A stretch of 64,000 nucleotides of DNA from Ipomoea triloba (lineage: Eukaryota; Streptophyta; Magnoliopsida; Solanales; Convolvulaceae): positions 11,876,280 to 11,940,279 of the forward strand of contig NC_044922.1 in NCBI RefSeq assembly GCF_003576645.1. Direction: 5' to 3'. Both the position numbers and the translations under genes were made by a program. Each line of letters begins with the position of its first letter. The first letter of the stretch is position 1. Below the pieces are notes generated by a model. The model was not told the origin of the DNA, did not search any database, and saw only the letters and a list, made by a program, of their open reading frames with translations. Positions 34,572 to 47,029 of this stretch are shown one piece after another.

Positions 34572-35273
34572 TGTTAGAATCCCACATTGATAAAATAAGA
34601 GATGAAATATGGATTTATAAGTCTATGGGTTAGACTAGCTAATTGGTTGGATTCAATCTTTTAGTGTAGTTTGACCCATGTGTATTATAGCCTAGTTGAG
34701 TGACCCTAGCCCAATTTATAAATTATAACATGGTATCAGAGCCAGGTTCGGTCCACTTTGTGTTCACCCGGTTATGGGGCGTCCAAGCTTTTGTATGGGT
34801 GTTGTAAGCCCCACTTGGTCGGTCCAGAGCTTTCGTTTTAGGGGGAGGGTCCGATCCAATATCCAATTTCACCCGGTTATGGGGCGTCCAAGCTTTTGTA
34901 TGGGTGTTGTAAGCCCCGCTTGGTCGGTCCAGAGCTTTCGTTTTAGGGGGAGGGTCCGATCCAATATCCAATTTCAAGTGCTCAACTGGTTAGATTATCG
35001 TTTTGTGCTCAACTGGTTAGATTATCGTTTTAGGGGGAGGGTCCGATCCAATATCCAATTTCAAGTGCTCAACCGGTTAGATTCAAAATGGCCCGGTTGT
35101 CCACTCGAAGGGGAGTGTTAGAATCCCACATCGATAAAATAAGAGATGAAATATGGGTTTATAAGTCTATGGATTAGACTAGCCAATTGGTTGGATTCAA
35201 TCTTTTAGTGTGGTTTGACCCATGTGTATTATAGCCCAGTTGAGTGACCCTAGCCCAATTTTAAATTATAACA
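34572..35273 (+). mobile_element. TRIM retrotransposon, complete
   Basis: 702 bp: LTRs 34572-34730 and 35116-35273 (159 and 158 bp, TGTTAGAATCCCACAT...TTATAACA) differ at about ten positions. The 5' LTR is followed at once by TGGTATCAGAGCC (initiator-Met tRNA PBS), and the 3' LTR is preceded by the purine tract CGAAGGGGAG. Target duplication GAATC at 34567-34571 and 35274-35278. The interior lacks gag-pol and is a two-copy ~104-bp tandem repeat (GTTATGGGGCGTCCAAGC..., GTTTTAGGGGGAGGGTCC...) plus partial copies. Confidence 0.93.
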
Positions 35274-36441
35274 GAATCATTAAAATTTTTATCTTTCAGT
35301 AACAAAATGTGGAATGTTTGAAATTAACTTTTATAAAGGATGGTACGTGTAATATGAATTGAAAACTTTGGTCCTATATATAGAAATATGTAACCAACTT
35401 CTTAGCTTCTAGGCACATGTAACAAACTTCTTAACTTTTTGAGTCATTTGGTTTATTTTGGATGCCCAAAAAGTTTCGTTACCGTCCATTTGGCTATTTG
35501 CCACCCCCTCTCCCTCTCTCTGTCTGATTGGTTAGCATCGCTCTTTGTCGTCGTCTTCATAATCTCCAATACAGTTTGGTTCTTAGCGAACTGAATGGGA
35601 CTTCTGTGTTAGTGGTTTTACTTCATTTTCATATTACTTCAAGTGTTAGTGGTTTACAAATAAAAATGTTTAGTCTCACCCAATATATGTGTGTGTGGAT
35701 TTTGTTTTCTAGTGAATAAATAGTTGTGTAGCATAACTTACTTGGCTATTGATTATAAACCATGTTGGAGGGGTCAAGTTCGAGTCTCAGTGAAGGCGAT
35801 ACTGACTCTTTGTGCTTCAGTAAGTTGAGAAAATAGTTTATTAACAGATACTCCATTGTAACCGAGTCAGTAGTACTCAAAAAAGAAATGCAAATCTAGA
35901 TAAATTATAAAAAATCAATGAAAAAATTAAAATTTAAATCTAAACCGTAAATGTTAGACCCTAAACAGTAAATGTGAACCCTAAACAAAATAAAACCCAA
36001 AAACGTACTCAATCGTAAACTCTAGAAATTAAGGCTTTACCATCTATTTTGGTGCCCAACAAACCATCCAACGTAACATACATCCAATACAATTTTGTAA
36101 GTATGAAGGGTTTGGGTTCGGACTTTCTAACAACATGACTTGGAATTTCATCTTGATGTGGTATTGAAATGGCTTGTAGCTTTATTGGTGATTCATGGAG
36201 TTGGAGACAAATTGATGTGGTTCCACAAATTCCAGTTTTCTCTTATGACGATTTTTATTTGAAAGCAGATTACTATTGGCGGGTTAAGTTAAGTAGTTAA
36301 GTTGTATGGGTTGATGTTAATTGGAACCTGGCAAGCAAGAGCGTTTGCTTTAGTTCAACTTGGATGACGAGGTTCTTAATTGGAACAATTGAGTTGCCAT
36401 TTGAATGTGAAACAACCATTATATTCCCATTTTGGTTACAG
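35274..36441. other. Intergenic, possible SINE relic
   Basis: At about 35740-35890 GGTCAAGTTCGAGTCTCAG resembles a tRNA box B and ACTTACTTGGCTATTGATTA could be a box A; the 3' part ends in an A-rich tail. Flanking duplications not found. The rest (35280-35730, 35890-36440) shows no gene or element I can name. Confidence 0.35.
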
Positions 36442-36831
36442 TGTTACGAACCTAGATAGGACCGTAACGGATAGGAAACCTTTTGAGCAGGCTTCTGGCT
36501 CCTAACCGTATTCGAGTCACGGCAAACTCCAATTTCACACTTCGAGCGTGTGAGAGCTCCAAGAAGAATAACTAAGAAGAACATGAATAAGAACAATATA
36601 TTTCTCTTGAGTGGTTTCTCATATTCATATACAATTATACTAAATTACTAACACCTATAACAATTAAGCTACTAAAATTATTCTAACTATACAAGGTAAT
36701 GATATATTCTAATATACCTAATTTCCTTATACTAATAATTAGTCAATTATCCTCTAAGTACATATAAGGCATTCCTTTTAGACCTTTCACTAATTAAACC
36801 ACCAATTATTTCTTTCCTTTGATGCGTATCA
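36442..36831 (+). mobile_element. Solo LTR with TSD
   Basis: 390 bp starting TGTTACGAACC and ending GATGCGTATCA, flanked by TACAG (36437-36441 and 36832-36836). The TGTTACGA start and CGTATCA end are shared with the long LTRs at 57004-59525, suggesting the same broad (Ty3/gypsy-type) group. Confidence 0.85.
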
Positions 36832-36992
36832 TACAGTTACTATTACTTAGGTATTTAGATCAAGAGGGTGAGAATTACATTGAAATTTGGTTAATAAACA
36901 AAACTAATAATAGTATTAGTTGGAATAAAATAGGGTTTATTTCAAAAAAAAATTAAAAAAAGAAAGAAGGAAAAGAAAAGAAAAAGCATAGA

Positions 36993-37253
36993 ATGTGGTG
37001 CAAGCATAATAAACATTATTTGCCAGGTGAAGACAACTATATACCCTATCTAATATTAATTGATGATTTGGAAACTCTAAATGAAAGATTATTTAGTTTA
37101 CTTAACTCAACAAAGGAAGAATGTTATTATCTTTTCAAATTTAATTGGGTATATGCTCGAAGTTATCACAAGAGAAAGTATAATATTGATACAATTGAAG
37201 AATGGAAGCATAATGTTAAATCATTCAGAGTTCAATGGATACATATGTTTTAG
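36993..37253 (+). CDS. Unrecognised 86-aa ORF
   Basis: ATG-initiated, ends in TAG. Basic and Tyr/Lys-rich with no signal peptide or membrane segment; the middle reads LNSTKEECYYLFKFNW and the end RKYNIDTIEEWKHNVKSF. A broken, diverged copy of its 3' half lies at about 32350-32500. Either a relic exon of a duplicated gene or transposon sequence. No family recognised; with no visible promoter a functional protein is doubtful. Confidence 0.2.
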   Translation: MWCKHNKHYLPGEDNYIPYLILIDDLETLNERLFSLLNSTKEECYYLFKFNWVYARSYHKRKYNIDTIEEWKHNVKSFRVQWIHMF

Positions 37254-37813
37254 TTTAGAGTGATAGCTTAAAATTTCTTTAAGGTAATAATTAGAAAGTG
37301 GAATTGACAAATAACAAATGCAAATTCAAGTGAAGTCATTTATAGAAATACAGCCAAATAATGATGATATAGAAATGTTACATTAATACATTATTAAGAT
37401 TGATGAGAAATTCCTCTTTGAAAAATATGGAGACCCACTTCAAAACTGTATAATGGGTTTCTGAGGTCATTTTGATTAGATTTAGGCAAGGTTAGTTTTC
37501 ATTAAAAAACTATTAATCAATTTAGCAATTGAAAGTAGGTGCTATAAAACTTAGATATTTTATTCACGACTTTAATTGTGTTGCAATAAGTTTAAGATCG
37601 GAGTTACAAGTAGGTACTAAAAATAAAATTACCACTACAAAATCCACCAATAGCTTTGTTGCAATTGATCAAAGTTGCTGCTGTAGGATCAAGGCAAATT
37701 CGAATTTCTGTAAGATAGAGTGTATTAGCTGCTTTTTGGCATTGAATTTTCACCCCGATTTTTAATTGAGTTTGAAATGCCTTTAGAAAGTTGCTTGTAT
37801 ATATACCCCGAAT

Positions 37814-39635
37814 CAAGACATTTCCATTGATTCATGCATGTTCATTCATTTACTAAATAAATATATATACCCCTTGTAATTCCAAATGATTTGAAGATCC
37901 AATTGATGAAGGATGTTCATTTTGTTACAATACACTCTTCATTTCATTTAGTTATATATGCTTTGCTCTTTATATACATGTTTGGCAATCTTTTCCTACT
38001 AAAATCTTCACATATCATGTCATTTGATATAATATTATAAAAAATAGAGTTTATTATCGAAATGGTCCCTTGACTATTGCGAAATTATCAATTATTTGAT
38101 CATCAACAATTTTTCGTGCCCAATTAAGTCTTCGACTTTGAAAATTGAACTAATTTGGTCCTCCATTTATTTTACCGTTAGACATCCGTTACATCCGGAC
38201 CAAATTGATAATTTTGTTATAGTCAAGGGACTATTTCAGTAATTAACTTTTCAGAAAAATTGTACATATAGTGACTATATTAAAAAGTCTATAAAAGTCA
38301 TTAAAACTCTAAATTGAATACACCCTTATCAACATTTCAAAATAGAAGCAGCTGAGGTTTTTGAAGTCATTAAAGATGGATTTTTACCCTTTTATTAGTA
38401 AGAAGAGATTTGTTCTTTTTGTTCTAGTAAATCCATTGAAGACAGATAATGAAACAATGAGGAATAAGAAAAAGAAATCTATGCATATCATATACTTTGT
38501 AATCAAATTTGCCGAAACATTGATGTAGAGATTGCTATAATTACAAGAAACGAAATTAAGACAATACCATTAATAAGATAATTAGACGGTTCATGAAAGT
38601 CAAATATTTCTTATGATCTCTTCACCCAAGAAAATCCCCTCCACCTCCCTCTTCCCTCATGGGTATGCTTTACCTTATCATTATATTGACAATATGAATT
38701 TTTCCACGTGGCTCATAATTGTATAAAAGAAAAGGTTAGAGAGTCGTTCACAATACATGAACTATGGCCCTTTGATAAAGCAGGTAATAGTCCACAATTA
38801 GAGCTGTCAAAACGGGCCCAACCCGTCGGGTTGGGCCCGTTTAACCCGTATTTTAGACGGGTTGGGCTAGAGAATTTCTAGTCCGGCCCGTATAACCCGT
38901 GTGGGAGTACGGGTTGGCCCGTGGGTCCGTATTCCCACCCACCCCAACCCCCTATACTTAAATTTGTTGTGTAATTATGTATTTTAATATTTTAAAATGT
39001 TGTTAATAAGACTTTGATTAATATGTTACATGTAAATTATATTAGTATTAAATATAAATTAAATAAATTATATATATATTATATATATGTATACATAGTA
39101 CGTACATACATTAATATTTTACATATCATATTTAACATATATGTTTGTTGAATGGTTTTGTGCAAATGTTATATACATCCACTAATCTACATCAGATTCA
39201 AGTGTTTATTTATATTTATATATACACAGTACATACATACATATATGTTTATTTATATTTATTTATATATTCATACATAGCATTGGTTCAAAAAAATTCA
39301 TGTGTTTATTTGGAAATAGTGGTAATTGTTAATTTAGAGGTTGAAGGTTTAATTCTAAAGAAATACAAAAATTAATAAATTTTAATTTAAAAAAAAAAAA
39401 AGCTGACGGGCTGGCCCATTTAGCCCGTTAGCCCGTAACCAACGGGTTGGGTTGGAATTTTCCCAACCCGTTTGAAAAACGGGCCGGCCCGTCCCGGCCC
39501 GTTTTCACCAACCCGTGACGGGCCAACCCGTATGGGCCGGGTTGGCCCGTATTGACAGCTCTATCCACAATTACCAAAGGATGCTCTTAAATGTAATAAG
39601 AATATGGTGAGTTAGTTGTTGTTGTTATTAATTAA
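37814..39635 (+). repeat. Duplicated block, copy B (split by a hAT MITE)
   Basis: Near-identical to 32698-33765, interrupted at 38799-39563 by a MITE with TSD and ending at 39635 where a Helitron 3' terminus begins. In copy A the block continues into the hairpin (33766-34237); here that continuation is replaced by the Helitron nest. Confidence 0.85.
38799..39563. mobile_element. hAT-type MITE
   Basis: 765 bp with inverted ends TAGAGCTGTCAAAACGGGCC / GGCCCGTATTGACAGCTCTA and the 8-bp target duplication TCCACAAT (38791-38798, 39564-39571). Copy A of the duplicated block shows the empty site. Both ends are dense in short CGGGTTGGCCCGT-type palindromes that fold extensively; the centre is AT-rich and non-coding. 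Confidence 0.92.
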
Positions 39636-41380
39636 CTAGTATTTTCACCGGATTTGTTATAATATATTAAGAATATTTGGATCGATATATAATTATATAA
39701 ATTATAACATTAAATATTATATAGTGCAATTGAAGATATGTTTTGGATCGATTATGTTTTCTGATGTTATCCTTGTTTAAATTCCAGCAAATAATTGCTT
39801 AATTAATAGCTAATGTGTAGATGTATGCATGCGGTGCTGGAACTTTAGAGATTTTATATATCATTGTTTAGGATTTTTATAAATTGGGCAAATATGCTCG
39901 TTCTCTAGTAACTCAGTTATATGAATCAATTGCTATTCTAACTCATATGTATGTAAGATATATTTTTGTGTAGATATATATCAATTTTTCCATCTTGGAA
40001 AAAAACATAATATCACCGGTTGTATTTACACATTATTGAAAACCTCTTTGTAGACAACATCGGTAGTAGCAACACAATCTTGTCCGTCCTCGTCTAGAAC
40101 TAATTAACACTTTTAGGCTATCAGGATGGGTGACTTGGGAGAAAGCCATGTACAATTGACCGTGATTAAAAACTGGTTTTTTTAGCAATAACCCAACGTG
40201 ATTTAGTGTTCGGCCCTGACTTTTGTTGATAGTCATGGCATATGCAAGCATCATTGTGAATCATTTATGCTGGAACTTGAAGGGCAATTTCGTATCAGAA
40301 AGAGTAAGAGACATTCGAGGGATAAGAACTTTGGTTCCTTCATGTGTCCCATTAACTATTCTTGCTTCAACAATGTGATTTGCCAATCTTGTGATGATGA
40401 CTCGCGTACTGTTATAAAGACCAAGAGAATTGTCTATCTTCCGCAATAACATAACAGGTGAACCGACCTTTAATCAATGTCAATAAATGATTAAGAAAAT
40501 CATACAATCTCAAACTATTTAAGAATTTAGGAGTGTGTACTTCTAATAGATTTTCACCGTCTGGTTCTGCCTTACACAAAGAGCTACAATTTAAATATGT
40601 TCGTTCATTTGCAATATTCATGTCGCACATGTACTGATTAATTTGATCAACGACATCTAAAGTTATAACAATATTGACATTGAAATTTTAATTTCATAAT
40701 CTACATGTATATATTTTGTGATTTTTTCCATAAAATTAGTTTTGATAGTCAAACTGTTAAAACATATTGATTTTACCAATCACTAAATTTCAAAATGTTT
40801 TAGATTCCCAGGTATATATAAGTAAAACTCACATTTAAAGCTTTTTTTTTTGTCAATATTTCATACATATAAAGCAAGTCTCTAACTATTGTGAGAAGTT
40901 AGTAACCTTGAGTCTTACATACAACATAAAGCATTGTGTGATAGTGGTTACTAACTTTGAGGTAAGACCATTCAAGCATATAAGCATGTTTCGAGCTTGT
41001 TTCTATGCTCTCATAATTCAAATCATCATACTGGCATAAGGAAATAAAGAAAAATATATCAGAATCCATGTATGAATCATATACCTAAACTGTTAATCCA
41101 AACTTCACTCCAGATTACCAAATAGAGTGTATGGATTTTCAGAATGATGCTCATACAAACTGTTGAAATGCGATATCCATAATCGTTGATTGGCAGACTA
41201 TTTATACTTCATATTTCATCAAAGTATCTGTTTCTTATGATATTATGATTTATAACATATACGAATCGACAAATAAACTATAGTATGAGTATTCCTTGCA
41301 TGCAACAAATATCACGGTTTTTACGGTTTGAGTTATGCGAAATTTTGGGCGGGAAGTTAAAGTTGAGGATATTGTTTTTA
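39636..41380 (-). mobile_element. Degenerate Helitron relic with RepHel C-terminus
   Basis: On the minus strand a CTAG|T terminus lies at 39636-39639 (flank TTAATTAA matches the duplicated-block sequence), but the hairpin is not well preserved. A degraded 5'-type sequence (TTTTGGGCGGGAAGTTAAAG, 41345-41365) is the likely other end. It carries helicase fragments at 40033-40640. A stretch at 41450-41640 is GC-richer and may be captured host DNA, not recognised. Confidence 0.4.
40033..40640 (-). pseudogene. Helitron helicase (PIF1-like) C-terminal fragment
   Basis: Three overlapping pieces in different frames read VHTPKFLNSLR, LLRKIDNSLGLYNSTRVIIT, EGTKVLIPRMSLTLSD, MLAYAMTINKSQGRTL and KKPVFNHGQLYMAFSQVTHP. 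These are the last conserved blocks (helicase motifs V-VI) of plant RepHel proteins. Nothing of the Rep nuclease or Walker motifs is present. Frameshifts near 40430 and 40260 make it non-functional. Confidence 0.8.
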
Positions 41381-41699
41381 ACTCATGCTTTGGTTGAGGA
41401 TAAAAACCTTGTGCATAAACAACAATACCCCTAGCTTGGAAATACTATATTACCGGCTGGCAGGTTTTGACGGGAAAAAGACCCCCAGGCCATCCGCAGT
41501 CTCTAGTCTAACAGGTATTTATTCCTATTTTGCATTTGTCTCAGCATATCTTTCATCAGCAGAGGATTCTTCGCCCCTTCTTCCACATTAACCCTCGTAA
41601 GTAGCAGAGTCCCGTAAGTTCACTTCCTTGAATTCTTAGTCGAGTAAGCCTACCAATAGCGAGAGCAATGTCCAGTTCAACCGAAACTACTACTATTAC

Positions 41700-42166
41700 G
41701 AATATGAATTGTATTACCATATTTTACCATATTACGCAATCCTTAACAGTATATGAGTGTTTTGGGCGGTAGTTTAAGTTGAGGATATTGTTTTTATTAG
41801 TAGTATAGATTGTATTACGAATATAAACGTAGGGAAGAGTATATTTTATTAGAAATTGTATTACCATATTTTAATGTACAATTGTATTACGAATAAGAAT
41901 TGTATTACAATATTTTACAATATTACGCAAACCTTAACAGTATAGGAGTGTTTTGGGCGGGAAATTAAAGTTGAGGATATTGTTTTTATTAATATATAGT
42001 ATAGATTGCATTGCAGGGAAATATATGTACTGTATTATTACGATTACTAATTTTATTCTTAAAATGTATTACAAATAGGAATGTAGGGAATACTATATTT
42101 TATTAGGAATTATAATACCAGATTTTAATGTACAATTGTATTACGAATAGGAATTGTATTACAGTA
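41700..42166 (-). repeat. Tandem Helitron 5'-terminus array, left segment
   Basis: Two units with minus-strand TC starts at 41809 and 42005, each reading TCTATACTA... then AAC(A)ATATCCTCAACTTTAA and TTCCCGC(C/T)CAAAACACTC. The array is cut at 42166 by the 3' end of another Helitron; its continuation is at 52026-53452. Confidence 0.7.
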
Positions 42167-42829
42167 CTAGTTTTACACGCGCATTGCGCGAATGGGTTAA
42201 TGCCCAATGTTAATATTTAAATAAATATTTGAAAGTATATCAATGCAAGATTATATAGAAGAAGTTTATACATAGGTAATTGAATGTCGAATTTGTTTAT
42301 TTAAATATATAACTCAAAGTATATGAATCCAAGATAATATAGGAAATTCATTATAATTGTCACTAAAATAAATGTTTGCAACTTTGTAAAATCGATAGTT
42401 TAAATATTTTGTCTAAAAATGATAGTCTAAATAAATACTCCGTACTACTTTTAGTTTGAATTATATTTTTCTAAGTATTCTTAATTCTCTTTTGAGTAAC
42501 GTTGTCATTATCTTCATCTTTACTATTTGTTCTCTTCCTTTTTGTTGGTAGTGTGTTATTTGCAATTGGGTTATTGTTGGTAGTATATATGACAACGTCA
42601 TGCAATGAGATTATGATATAGGAGCTATGGACTTTCCTTTAGGTGTTCTGCTCGAGGTTCATTTGGTTTAACCATTATTATTGAATGAGTTATTGTGGAT
42701 AAAGAAATCCCTAGTTTAAGGAAAAAGATTAAATAAATTAGTGAAAATTTTAAAATTTTAAATATGATGTATTCCAAAGATATTAAAAGTTAGTTTAATT
42801 TCTCGTTTCAATTTGCCAGGTAATGGGTT

Positions 42830-43590
42830 ATTTGAGTATTTTCATTGTCAACAAATCCCCAAAGTAGTTAATATGATTGATTTCAAACTATACTTTTTTT
42901 TTCATGGTATTAATAAAATACTTGGTAAATAAATATATAACATTATTTTGTATTCTAACTTTGATATTTAATTACAAGATAGTGTAAAAAGAACATAATG
43001 GACAATGTAATGAATATCAATTGATGAATTTGAATGTAGAGAATCTTTGCATTAGAGAAAATAAAGACAATATAACTAATGAAATTATTTTTCTTATTTA
43101 ATTTATTGATAATGAATATTTTTTTTAAATAAAGGCATTGTAGACACATAATTCTAAATTAAAGAAATCCACATGTATCATTTTTTGTTGTAACTACTAA
43201 TTTATTTAATTCAATAAGAGTAAAATAGAGTGACCCCACTTCAATTTGTTGGATTATTTGAGTACTCTCTTTGTCAACCAATCCCCAAGTAGTTAATATA
43301 ATTAGCTTCAAATTATTTTTTTTTTAAATTTTTTTTATGCTATTAATAAAATACTTGGTAAATAAATATATAACATTATTTTGTATTATAACTTTGATAT
43401 TTAATTACAAGATATTGTAAAAATAAGATAATGGACAATGTAATGAATATCAATTGATAAATTTGAATGTAAAGAATCTTTGCATGAGAGAAAATAAAGA
43501 CAATATAACTAATGAAATTATTTCTCTTATTGGTTTAATTTTTTGATAATGAATAATTTTTTTCAAATAAAGGCATTGTAGACACATAAT
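42830..43590. repeat. Direct duplication of ~330 bp
   Basis: 42830-43150 and 43245-43590 are close copies: both contain AATACTTGGTAAATAAATAT, ACAATGTAATGAATATCAAT and AAAGGCATTGTAGACACATA. Non-coding, inside the interrupted Helitron. Confidence 0.85.
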
Positions 43591-43734
43591 TCTAAACTAA
43601 CAGTTGACCCGTGCGATGCACGGACTGATATTAGATCAAGTAAAATGCAGTACGGTTAAATAAAAGAATTGAATTAGTAAAGATAAGATGAATTAAGGTA
43701 TAAAAAAAGTTGATAATATCGTTAATTACAGAAA

Positions 43735-46700
43735 TTACAAATTATTAAAAACCTCTTTGTAAACTACATTTGTAGTAGAATTACAGTTTTGTTTTGATTC
43801 ATTACAAACTAAAATTTTAAGTCCGTCTGGTTGACTGACTCTTGAAGCAGCTACATATAATTGACCATGGACGAAAACAGGTTTCTTTAAAATCAATCCC
43901 ACTTTTGAAAGTGTTTGTCCTTGACTCTTGTTGATAGTCATTGCATATGACAACATTAGGGGAAATTGTCTTCTATTGAACTTGAAAGGTAATCTTGGGT
44001 CCGATGGGGTTATTGTCATTCTAGCAATTAAAACCTTAGTTCCAGCATTCGGACCTGCCAATATGCTACCTTCAACCACATGGTTACCTAATTTAGTTAC
44101 CACTAACCTAGTTCCATTGCATAATCCAAGAGTATGATCAATGTTTCTCATTAACATTACTGGTGAACCTACCTTTAATGTCAAAGAATGATTTGGAAGC
44201 CCGGAAGCTCTTATGGTACTAAGGAATTCAGGTGTATGTACATCAAGGTCACCTACAATTAGGGTTGCAACCTCCGATACTGTTGGCAAATTATATGTCC
44301 TGGCATCAGTTGTTCTTTTTGCTATTAGTCTCATTTTGATTTCTCTTGTACTATCATTTTGCGGCTCATTCCTAGCCATTCTGAAAGACTTTACCAAGAC
44401 ATTGTGCTCATCTAACGCTTCCTTAATATCATTGACCACTGCTAATTGTACATCCGCTGAGGAAGTTCCATTCACACTAATTTTCAGAAAGGAAAAATAA
44501 TATTAGAATGTGATTTACAATTGTTGAAAAAGTTAAACAAAGTTAGAAAAAAATACCTTATTGAATTGACACTGATAACGCAAAATACGGAATAGTATGC
44601 TTGTATTTATACGAATCGGGTACAGGTAAAAATACCCTGGTCGAGGCCGAGCTACGTGACAGTGGGTCAGAGGTTCCCGGTCTCTTCAGCTACTGTTGTC
44701 GAAGAAATAGCCAAAAGTCCTCTTCCCTGCATTAAATGCACCTTTTATAGTGCTCCCGACAATACCTCCGGTCTGACGGCATGTAGGACGCGTGGCGGAC
44801 ATGCACCGGTCACCCTGTCGGTTCAGTGCGCCCGCGAATACTTGTGCGAGCGCGGGGTCTCTGGTTCGAACCTCTGCAAAGGCCCTGACTGTGGCCCGGA
44901 GCGCAAGGTTACCCGGCCTGGTCAGATCGGGCAGAAGTTTCGGAGGGTGGTCAACCCCTAGTTGAACATGCAGACCGGGAGGCCGGGATGCGTAGACCGG
45001 GATTTTATCCCTATCAAACACGATAGTAATTTCATTGTTCGGGTCATGGATGTGCAATTGCGCAAACTTTGGTGGGGCACCACTGTTTGGTTGCAAGCTT
45101 CCTATTAAGTGAAAGTTTTGTCCATTTATCCGGAAAGTCGGGGGTCCACCACCTTGAGATACTGTTCTATCAACTCTCTCACCCATTGACGTAAAACAAA
45201 ACATACTGTTATACGACCTTATGTTATCCAAGAAATGATCTCTTTTTTGTCCTTCTGTAAAAAAAAGATCATATATTTTCTGGGGTGGTTTTTTAAAGCT
45301 TGGTAATTGAATCTTACCATTGGTACAACATAGCGAATATTTTGGAATAGCGCTAGACTTCGATTTATCTAAACGTTCTTCGAACCAAAATAATGCACCA
45401 CAATGCAAACATGAGTCCAATGGATCACCAAAATCGGCATAATTAACTGTGAGATACAAAATTGTCTATTACTTTTATAACATTGCCGTACTAAAATAGA
45501 TATGCTATTAAGTAGTAGAAAACATTAAATTTACCCTTTACAAAACACTAATCAATTGATTCAGTAATAGTGGTATCTTCTTCTGTGCATGCTTCATTGA
45601 AGTCCTTGCTTAAGTTGCGACATTCCATGATAGAAGTACTCACATTATATGTTAAGGTCGTAACTGTACTTTCGTTGGACCTATCTATAAGAACTTGAGC
45701 ACCTAAAAAAAGCAATGCATAAACAATAAAATTACAAACAATCAAAATTAAATTAGACAAAAAATAAAACAGCAATTGGATATTCAATATGAATTAATTA
45801 AACGTGTACTATAACAACCTACACTAATTTTATTTTTCCGAGCATTAGTTACTTAATATTGTTAGTTTAATATTAAAAAAAATTAACATTATTAAAAAAC
45901 CAAATTTTGGTAATACAAACCATAACTTATAACTGAAAATTCAACGTTTAACTATTTAAATCTATATCTACATGTTGCAAACATAATACATTTATTCATA
46001 AATATAGTAATTGAACTAATAATTTGTTTTGTATTTGGGTTAAAAAAACGAAAAATATAGAAAAAAATTGATTTCTACTTGTGTTCGTTACCTTATATTG
46101 TTTCTTTGCTAGACCCTAAAAAGTAACATTTTTAAGAGCCCAAAATTTATGAAAACAAACACTAATTTATAATTCAAACTAATAAAAACAAAAAATTCAA
46201 TAAACAATCTATACTTGCAAATGTATTCTCAATTTCCATAGTAAAAGTAAACCATAATGTTCTGGAAAAATACCTATTGTGTCATTCGTAGTAGGTATAA
46301 TGGTGATATCATTCAAAGGTGTCCGCTTATTACTTTTATACCCGTTGGACCTATCTATACGAACTTCAGTACCTAAAAAAAGCAATGCATAAACAATTAA
46401 ATATTCAATAGTCAATTAAATTACACACAAAAAAGGCAAGTTGATATTCAATTAGCACTAATAGTAGTTGAAGTATATCGATAAAAGCAAACAACAATGA
46501 AATGAAAAATACATGTTCTGTCGTCCGTAATAGGTGTAATGCTGATATCATTCCCAGGTGTCCGTTGATTACTTTTATACAACTCACTGAAACAGTTGGT
46601 TTCTAAAATAAAAGATTACTATAAGAAATCACTTTACACAGTTTGTATGAAATGATTATAACAATAGGTATATAACAAAATACTAACCATTAGTTAATAT

Positions 46701-46815
46701 GCTGAAGGGATTAGAAATGGATGATTGAAAGACTCCAAATATTTGGTTTCCCGGAGAACTATTATGTCGTGGGTTTAGTATATTCGACGGTGTTGTACAA
46801 CTCTCATTTTCTACA
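43735..46815 (-). pseudogene. RepHel (Helitron helicase-like) gene, internally deleted
   Basis: N-terminal exons at about 46697-46815 (SCTTPSNILNPRHNSS), 46506-46595, 46290-46370 and 45548-45700 share LIDRSN/RTPLNDI phrases, suggesting exon duplication. 45020-45459 is the Helitron-like N-terminal domain (LHCGALFWFEERLDK, IRSYNSMFCFTSMG, PTFRINGQNFHLIGSL). After an insert, 43735-44475 gives NVLVKSFRMARNEPQND and YNLPTVSEVATLIVGDLD, then passes in frame straight to HTPEFLSTIRASGLPNHSL, VGSPVMLMRNIDHTLGLCNG and AMTINKSQGQTL. So the HUH nuclease (Rep) and helicase motifs I-IV are missing between GDLD and HTPEF while both sides stay in frame. No catalytic activity is possible. Confidence 0.85.
44580..45019. 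other. GC-rich insertion in the RepHel N-terminal region
   Basis: About 440 bp with far higher GC than its surroundings, with CGCGAGCGCGGGGTC-like blocks and a tRNA box B-like CTGGTTCGAACCTCTG at about 44860. Helicase similarity ends on one side at HDPNNEI and resumes on the other near VNGTSSADVQ. Possible LTR piece, SINE or captured DNA; no target duplication found. An intron may account for 44480-44580. Confidence 0.5.
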
Positions 46816-47029
46816 AATTATTAAAACAGAAATAAATTTGAGTATTTAAAAAGTATTTAAAGTAATATTAACCATATTTAACAAAAAAAAACATAAATTT
46901 GAACAACATTTAACAAAAACAATCAATTCATAAATCAGTAAATCAAAAAGTGAATACTATATATTACCTAGATCATTTATAATTACCTAAACCAAGCTAT
47001 TATATATATATATATATATATATTATTTT

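Noticed and set aside
34723..35121. Open frames with repeated GRPSFCMGVV / SFRFRGRVRSN units
   Set aside because: They translate the TRIM internal tandem repeat; TRIMs have no coding capacity.
39145..39375. 76-codon ORF in the hAT MITE
   Set aside because: AT-rich MITE interior with low-complexity Tyr/Ile content and no transposase motif.
43928..44961. Plus-strand ORFs over the RepHel fragments
   Set aside because: They are antisense to clear helicase similarity and have no recognisable content.
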